DNA from: an archaeon | GTDB taxonomy: Archaea > Asgardarchaeota > Heimdallarchaeia > Hodarchaeales > S146-22 | Direction: 5' to 3' | DNA length: 10,250 nucleotides | Assembly (NCBI GenBank): GCA_024276395.1 | Contig: JAJRXH010000695.1 | Span: 1 to 10,250 of the forward strand | Shown: positions 6,918-10,250 of the stretch, piece after piece | Layout of the letters: every line of letters begins with the position of its first letter | Numbering within the stretch: position 1 is the stretch's first letter | The notes under the pieces: generated by a model | Seen by the model: the letters and a program-made list of their open reading frames with translations, nothing else | The model's database searches: none | Told to the model about the DNA's origin: nothing | Position numbers and translations under genes: made by a program

Positions 6918-7910
6918 TTAATCCATCAATACTGGTTTTTGAGTTAATTGGATGACAGTTGATAACTTGTAACGCAAGTTCATGGAACAACGTGTGGTAA
7001 GAATTTGTTTTGACTTGACGATCTTTACTTGTCCCTCATATGAGCCCATCTTCGACATTTGGTCGTCAAAATAATCGATCACCACGTTATATGTTCCGTC
7101 AATCCCATTTTCTGAGGTTATCCATCCTTGACGATGATAATCAAACCACGTCCATCCTTCTCTTTTTAATACTTCTACTTCGAGAACTTGAATGGGAGGA
7201 TCAAAACCAATCGTTCCCCGATAACGCGACACGACATCTTCAATTGAACCAGAACGAGATAATATCTTTTCGATGATGCCCGAGTTAACATGCCCCCAAA
7301 ATTGCCCTTCTGGGAACATGAGCACGTTAGGAGCAAGAAAATGCTTTCCTACATGGCTGACTCCCCAAAATCTAACATTATCAATTTCCTTCTCCTTTAA
7401 CTCTTCAAGAAGTTTTTTTCCGAACTTGCAACAGCAAAAATCACGAGATCCATGAATGCACACGAAGACGTCCCTAATATCATCGTCCAAAACTACCAAG
7501 TAATCTTTTGCATCTTCAATTGAACCCAAAAGAACATTCTCGATTATTTTCGCCAATTTTTCTCTCGGGATTTGCAATTCTATCTTTCGATAGCGCTTGA
7601 GCGGGCCTAGGGGCCGTTCATAAATCAACACGTGATAAAATTCATCATTCTCCTTGGTATCAGCTTCTGACTCCATGGTTGATGTCACCATACCATGGAG
7701 CTTGAAACCACGTTTTCGTGCTAATTCGACAACTTCAAGTGGAAAATCTGGTGTTTCTTCGATTTTTGGTCTCCAAGGAAGAGGAAATTCAATGAAAAGA
7801 TATCCCTTGATTTCACTACCTGGTGAGTTACCTATCGGTGGAACTTCGTATTTCTGAGCCACGATGGCACACAAATCGTCGTGTCCCCGTGCATTTTCGT
7901 CAACAAGCAC
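6918..7910 (-). CDS. Sucrase/ferredoxin-like (Apd1-type) thioredoxin-fold [2Fe-2S] protein
   Basis: Predicted electron-transfer protein of the Suc_Fer-like family. Numbered from the GTG at 7910 (330 residues), an N-terminal part with CAIVAQKYEVPPIG and FIEFPLPWRP (14-48) leads to the thioredoxin-like domain with the signature VCIHGSRDFCCCKFGKKL (150-167) and WGVSHVGKHFLAPNVLMFPEG (182-202, conserved core SHVGKHFLAPN). C151-x8-C160 and H186-x3-H190 match the spacing of the two Cys and two His that bind the non-Rieske [2Fe-2S] cluster of yeast Apd1. A further C-terminal part of about 100 residues has no function I recognise. The start is uncertain: GTG at 7910 has GGTGGTG seven bases upstream, and an in-frame TTG at 7931 would add seven residues. 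It may head the transcript carrying the next two genes (80-base gap). The family is confident; the partner and role are not known. Confidence 0.85.
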   Translation of the reverse strand: MLVDENARGHDDLCAIVAQKYEVPPIGNSPGSEIKGYLFIEFPLPWRPKIEETPDFPLEVVELARKRGFKLHGMVTSTMESEADTKENDEFYHVLIYERPLGPLKRYRKIELQIPREKLAKIIENVLLGSIEDAKDYLVVLDDDIRDVFVCIHGSRDFCCCKFGKKLLEELKEKEIDNVRFWGVSHVGKHFLAPNVLMFPEGQFWGHVNSGIIEKILSRSGSIEDVVSRYRGTIGFDPPIQVLEVEVLKREGWTWFDYHRQGWITSENGIDGTYNVVIDYFDDQMSKMGSYEGQVKIVKSKQILTTRCSMNLRYKLSTVIQLTQKPVLMD

Positions 7911-7976
7911 GATTACACACCACCCAACCAAGTTTCATACCAACACTTGTCTACTCGAAGATAGAAAATCAAGGAG

Positions 7977-7989
7977 TTATATATTTGTC
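7977..7989 (-). promoter_or_regulatory. TATA box of the ferredoxin-like gene (and possibly the fumarylacetoacetase unit)
   Basis: Minus-strand ACAAATATATAAC is a typical archaeal box A. Transcription would begin near 7952-7958, 20-50 bases before the candidate start codons at 7931 and 7910. No comparably good TATA box is visible in the 80-base gap before the 331-residue gene, so this may be the promoter for all three genes. Confidence 0.55.
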
Positions 7990-7997
7990 CATTCGTC

Positions 7998-8025
7998 TGT
8001 TCACGAGTGGACCGTGATGTGAACA
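7998..8025. promoter_or_regulatory. Inverted repeat, candidate operator
   Basis: TGTTCAC and GTGAACA form a perfect 7-bp inverted repeat separated by 14 bases, so the half-site centres are 21 bases apart, about two helical turns. A nested TCACG/CGTGA pair (8001-8005 and 8013-8017) adds further symmetry. It lies just upstream of the minus-strand TATA box at 7977-7989, a position suited to a dimeric activator or to shared control of the divergent small gene. Confidence 0.4.
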
Positions 8026-8210
8026 ACATTAACCTCACGACACGATGAATAACAAATAATTGATTTTCTCATGCCAATGGATGTCTTACATCATTCTTCT
8101 CCAAAGAGAGAGCTTCTTCTCAGCAAACGTGTTGCATGACCATGACGATTTGCATAAAAAAGTTCAACACGCAAGTGAACTTGAAAAGGAATTTCCTTCA
8201 TCTCACGAAC

Positions 8211-8218
8211 AAGGGGTG
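8211..8218 (+). promoter_or_regulatory. Ribosome binding site of the small helical protein
   Basis: AAGGGGTG lies six bases before the ATG at 8225. It supports this start over the in-frame ATGs at 8060 and 8081, which have no comparable sequence. A CATAAAAAAG at 8154-8163 could serve as a TATA box but is weak. Confidence 0.5.
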
Positions 8219-8224
8219 TTAGAT

Positions 8225-8545
8225 ATGGCAGAAGAAAAACTTGAGGAACTTTTGAGCATCGTAAACAAGCTCATATCATCATTAGAAAGTCATAATCCAA
8301 ATGTTGACGAGCTGGAAAAGATTAGCTCGCAGCTACAGGCCGTGACCAGTGAATTATGGAACTTGCACGAAAAAGGAGTAATCGTTACTAATATTAAGCC
8401 ACTAGCTAAAATTCTGAAGGACTTCTTCATGACAGAACTGCCTCATTCCCTCAAGGATCCAACGCTCCATGACAAGTTAAAAAAAGAATTAAAGCTATCA
8501 AAAAAATTAATTCTCGATGTCTTAAAGCCAAAAATAATTGCCTAA
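8225..8545 (+). CDS. Small helical protein of unknown function
   Basis: I do not recognise this protein. From the ATG at 8225 it is 106 residues, rich in Lys, Glu and Leu, with heptad-like spacing suggesting two or three amphipathic helices (EEKLEELLSIVNKLISSLES, then DELEKISSQLQAVTSELWNL, then LHDKLKKELKLSKKLILDVL). It has no membrane segment, Cys or metal motif. A helical bundle or coiled coil that mediates protein contacts is likely. The open frame continues upstream to an ATG at 8060, giving 161 residues, but only 8225 has a good Shine-Dalgarno sequence. It lies between the minus-strand ferredoxin-like gene (divergent) and homogentisate dioxygenase (convergent), so it is probably transcribed alone. 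That the frame is a real gene rests on the ribosome site, its regular charged-helix composition and the lack of any competing gene. Confidence 0.6.
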   Translation: MAEEKLEELLSIVNKLISSLESHNPNVDELEKISSQLQAVTSELWNLHEKGVIVTNIKPLAKILKDFFMTELPHSLKDPTLHDKLKKELKLSKKLILDVLKPKIIA

Positions 8546-8577
8546 ACGAATCATGTTCGATTCAAACTCTTCCATGA

Positions 8578-8598
8578 TATTTTTTCCTTCCTATTCTC
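8578..8598 (+). terminator. T-rich terminator of the small helical gene
   Basis: TATTTTTTCCTTCCTATTCTC begins 32 bases after the stop of the small gene, in the 67-base gap between convergent genes. It suits an archaeal T-rich 3' end. Confidence 0.45.
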
Positions 8599-8612
8599 AC
8601 TCTGCCAACTCA

Positions 8613-9719
8613 TCAAGAAGAGCCAAGATTGGATTTGATTTGCCAGGTTTTCCAGTATTCCAGCCATTCAATATTTCTACCTTCTTCCGTGAGTTGTAAG
8701 GGATTTCTCGTATCCACCATGACTGCATATTCTTCTAAAAACTCTTTTTCAAACTGGTGCTCATGTGCTCCAGGATGTGGTCCATGATGCACTCCATAAG
8801 GATGCCACGTGACCATTTCAACATCAATTCCCTCCCGTGAGAAAAAATTTCCCTCATGATAAAAAATGACTTCGTCATAATCGATATTACGGTGCCAAAA
8901 AGGCACTCGCTGCGCAGCCGGATCTGATTCCGTGGGACGTGGGACGAACGAACAAACGACAAAGTTTCGATTCACGAACGTCGTGTGCACGGATGGTGGC
9001 AAGTGCACGCGATGGCTCATCACGGGCTTGATGTCTCGCATCTTTAGCTTGTACATGAAAAGATCGCCCTTCCATCCCACCACATCCAGGGGATGAAATT
9101 CATAGACAATCCGAGTCCATCGCCCATTTCTTTTTACCCTTACTTCGTATTCTTGACCTTCTTCCCCATCCATTGCCTTAGGTTCTGGAATTTCAATGAG
9201 AGCTGGATCATAAATGGCATAATGTCCCAAGATCCCTTTCGTGGGTGGTTCAAATTCTCCCTTACCTTCGATCATCAAGAACTTGCTGGGTCCAGAGGGA
9301 ACGACACGATGCGTGGTGCCCTTGGGAACCACGATGTAATCACCTTTTTCATACGCAAGTGGTCCATAATCCGATTCTACAATCCCATTACCACGATGTA
9401 CAAAATACAGCAAATCTCCGTCTGCGTTTCTATAATACCAAGGATAAGCACGGGTTGGACGCCAAGAATGAAACTTGATGTCATCATTCATCAAGAAACA
9501 AACTGGATTATGCTCATCAGTAAGTTTTCGAGTATCTAACGCCCTCGGAACACATTCTCCTTCAATTACCTTCCAATTTGTTGGTGGATTCTCGTGATAA
9601 AGATGTGAAACACGACCAAAAAAACCATCTCTTCCGTGTTCATCTTCATACTTTCCTTCCGGAATGTTCGTGTGACCTTGCCTTGGGGTCATTCCTTTTC
9701 TCAGGTGAATTTTCATCAT
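8613..9719 (-). CDS. hmgA: Homogentisate 1,2-dioxygenase
   Basis: Fe(II) ring-cleaving dioxygenase of the cupin superfamily that opens homogentisate with O2 to maleylacetoacetate. The 368 residues are shorter than human (445) or Pseudomonas (about 430) enzymes but near other compact prokaryotic forms. The N-terminal cupin has GDYIVVPKGTTHRV (126-139). The catalytic half shows HPLDVVGWKGD (209-219), PPSVHTTFVNRNFVVCSFVPRP (241-262, core HTTF and VCSFVPRP), WHRNIDYDEVIFYHEGNFFSR (275-295), HHGPHPGAHE (311-320) and YAVMVDTRNPL (331-341). By comparison with the human Fe ligands (H335, E341, H371), H276, E283 and H312 are the likely ligands. GGAGG at 9724-9728 precedes two consecutive ATGs (9719, 9716); the second has the better spacing. 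It is convergent with the small helical gene and divergent from 4-hydroxyphenylpyruvate dioxygenase, which makes its substrate. Confidence 0.93.
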   Translation of the reverse strand: MMKIHLRKGMTPRQGHTNIPEGKYEDEHGRDGFFGRVSHLYHENPPTNWKVIEGECVPRALDTRKLTDEHNPVCFLMNDDIKFHSWRPTRAYPWYYRNADGDLLYFVHRGNGIVESDYGPLAYEKGDYIVVPKGTTHRVVPSGPSKFLMIEGKGEFEPPTKGILGHYAIYDPALIEIPEPKAMDGEEGQEYEVRVKRNGRWTRIVYEFHPLDVVGWKGDLFMYKLKMRDIKPVMSHRVHLPPSVHTTFVNRNFVVCSFVPRPTESDPAAQRVPFWHRNIDYDEVIFYHEGNFFSREGIDVEMVTWHPYGVHHGPHPGAHEHQFEKEFLEEYAVMVDTRNPLQLTEEGRNIEWLEYWKTWQIKSNLGSS

Positions 9720-9805
9720 ATTTCCTCCAATCGTGATCCATCAATTCCTTCTTGTCATTCCTGCACTACACGTGACTGCACGCACGTAATTCCATCAACT
9801 CTTGA

Positions 9806-9816
9806 CCTTTAAAAAA
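9806..9816 (-). promoter_or_regulatory. TATA box of homogentisate dioxygenase
   Basis: Minus-strand TTTTTTAAAGG lies about 90 bases before the start codon, giving a leader of roughly 65 bases. It shares the T-run followed by AA with the elements at 135-148 and 10055-10069 but lacks their TATACC part. Confidence 0.45.
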
Positions 9817-9986
9817 CTTCGCATATCCTAGAAATCAAAAAAGATCAATAATGACCGATAAAGACAATGTAAACCCAAGAAAAATACTAACTATACTAAA
9901 TACTTCATGTAATGAAATGTGAATGATTCAAGATGACGAAAATATCTTCTCGAGAAAAATCACTAATTTTTTTTCATTCAAGGAGT

Positions 9987-9996
9987 CCTATATAGG
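9987..9996. promoter_or_regulatory. CCTATATAGG palindrome, candidate operator or second TATA box
   Basis: A perfect 10-base palindrome with a TATATA core, 116 bases before the 4-hydroxyphenylpyruvate dioxygenase start. The core could bind TBP in either direction, or the palindrome could be a dimeric regulator site. It is short, so chance is possible. Confidence 0.35.
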
Positions 9997-10054
9997 GTGA
10001 AATGGTGATTCATTAAGATGATGGCAAAGGTACGTTTTACTTCGTGATCAACAA

Positions 10055-10069
10055 TTTTTTAAGTATACC
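10055..10069 (+). promoter_or_regulatory. TATA box of 4-hydroxyphenylpyruvate dioxygenase
   Basis: TTTTTTAAGTATACC lies about 50 bases before the ATG, giving a predicted transcription start near 10087-10093 and a leader of about 20-25 bases. The last 14 bases match the oxidase operon element at 135-148 at 13 positions. Confidence 0.55.
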
Positions 10070-10111
10070 GAAACATCGCGAGCTCGGATATCCTTCAATG
10101 GAGGTAAAAAA

Positions 10112-10250
10112 ATGATCACGCAACAAAAAATTTCGCGAGACGTAGAAGAGTTTGAGGAACCAAGAAGGTCATCAATGAAAGAAACCGTAGACGTTCTTAC
10201 CGTGGAAGATTTTGATGGTGTTGAATTTTGGGTCGGCAACGCTTATCAAG
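10112..10250 (+). CDS. hpd: 4-hydroxyphenylpyruvate dioxygenase, N-terminal fragment (cut by window end)
   Basis: Only the first 46 codons are in the window. After a polar, charged N-terminus (1-30) comes EDFDGVEFWVGNAYQ (32-46), which matches the opening of the first vicinal-oxygen-chelate domain in 4-hydroxyphenylpyruvate dioxygenases (typically a VEFWVGNA-like segment before the QAA...Y stretch). That enzyme is Fe(II)-dependent and turns 4-hydroxyphenylpyruvate plus O2 into homogentisate and CO2. The Fe ligands lie beyond the window edge, so 4-hydroxymandelate synthase, a close relative, is not excluded by this fragment alone. The divergent homogentisate dioxygenase and nearby fumarylacetoacetase make 4-hydroxyphenylpyruvate dioxygenase much more likely. 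The ATG at 10112 follows GGAGGT (10100-10105) by six bases and has its own TATA box. Confidence 0.85.
   Translation, partial: MITQQKISRDVEEFEEPRRSSMKETVDVLTVEDFDGVEFWVGNAYQ

Larger units (their letters stand above)
9720..10111. other. Divergent intergenic region between the two tyrosine-pathway dioxygenase genes
   Basis: This 392-base AT-rich stretch has no supportable gene. It holds the leader and TATA box of homogentisate dioxygenase (minus strand), an ACGTG/CACGT inverted repeat at 9770-9787 with an 8-base spacer, a CCTATATAGG palindrome at 9987-9996, a nine-codon open frame at 10018-10047, and the TATA box and ribosome binding site of 4-hydroxyphenylpyruvate dioxygenase. Its length leaves room for regulator binding between two pathway genes that would be induced together. 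Confidence 0.6.

Noticed and set aside
9093..9539. 148-codon plus-strand open frame
   Set aside because: It is antisense to homogentisate dioxygenase, lacks a ribosome site and has an implausible composition.
1..10250. Search for tRNA, rRNA, CRISPR repeats and insertion sequences
   Set aside because: No tRNA-like cloverleaf, regular spaced repeats, transposase genes or terminal inverted repeats were seen by eye.

Overview
The window looks archaeal. Genes start behind strong Shine-Dalgarno sequences (GGAGG, AAAGGAGG), and the intergenic regions hold archaeal-type TATA/box A elements (for example TTTTTAAATATACC) and T-rich 3' ends rather than bacterial -35/-10 promoters. Base composition is moderately AT-rich. 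An aerobic respiratory locus next to an O2-dependent tyrosine catabolic locus would suit an aerobic, mesophilic archaeon. A Heimdallarchaeia-type Asgard archaeon is my best guess, but no phylogenetic marker gene is present, so this is inference.

Region 1 (about 1-3950, + strand) is a compact terminal oxidase operon in the order subunit II, I, III, IV. It follows a TATA box at 135-148 and ends in a T-rich tract. Subunit II keeps all CuA ligands. Subunit I keeps all haem and CuB ligands, the D-channel Asp and the K-channel Lys, but has YSHPAV where most A1 oxidases have GHPEV. That places it with A2-type haem-copper oxidases.

Region 2 (about 4021-7931, - strand) holds, in transcription order: a thioredoxin-like protein of the sucrase/ferredoxin (Apd1-like) family with a predicted bis-His/bis-Cys [2Fe-2S] site; an uncharacterised 331-residue protein; fumarylacetoacetase, whose GTG start directly follows the previous stop codon; and a separate small receiver-like protein lacking the phospho-acceptor Asp.

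Region 3 (about 7932-10250) holds a small helical protein of unknown function (+), homogentisate 1,2-dioxygenase (-), a 392-base divergent intergenic region, and the first 46 codons of 4-hydroxyphenylpyruvate dioxygenase (+).

Together, 4-hydroxyphenylpyruvate dioxygenase, homogentisate dioxygenase and fumarylacetoacetase give the tyrosine to fumarate plus acetoacetate route, except for the maleylacetoacetate isomerase step. No recognisable GST-type isomerase is in the window. The 331-residue protein coupled to fumarylacetoacetase is the best local candidate for that missing role. Two steps of the pathway and the oxidase all use O2, and the oxidase and 4-hydroxyphenylpyruvate dioxygenase promoters share a nearly identical 14-base TATA element, so co-expression under oxic conditions is plausible.
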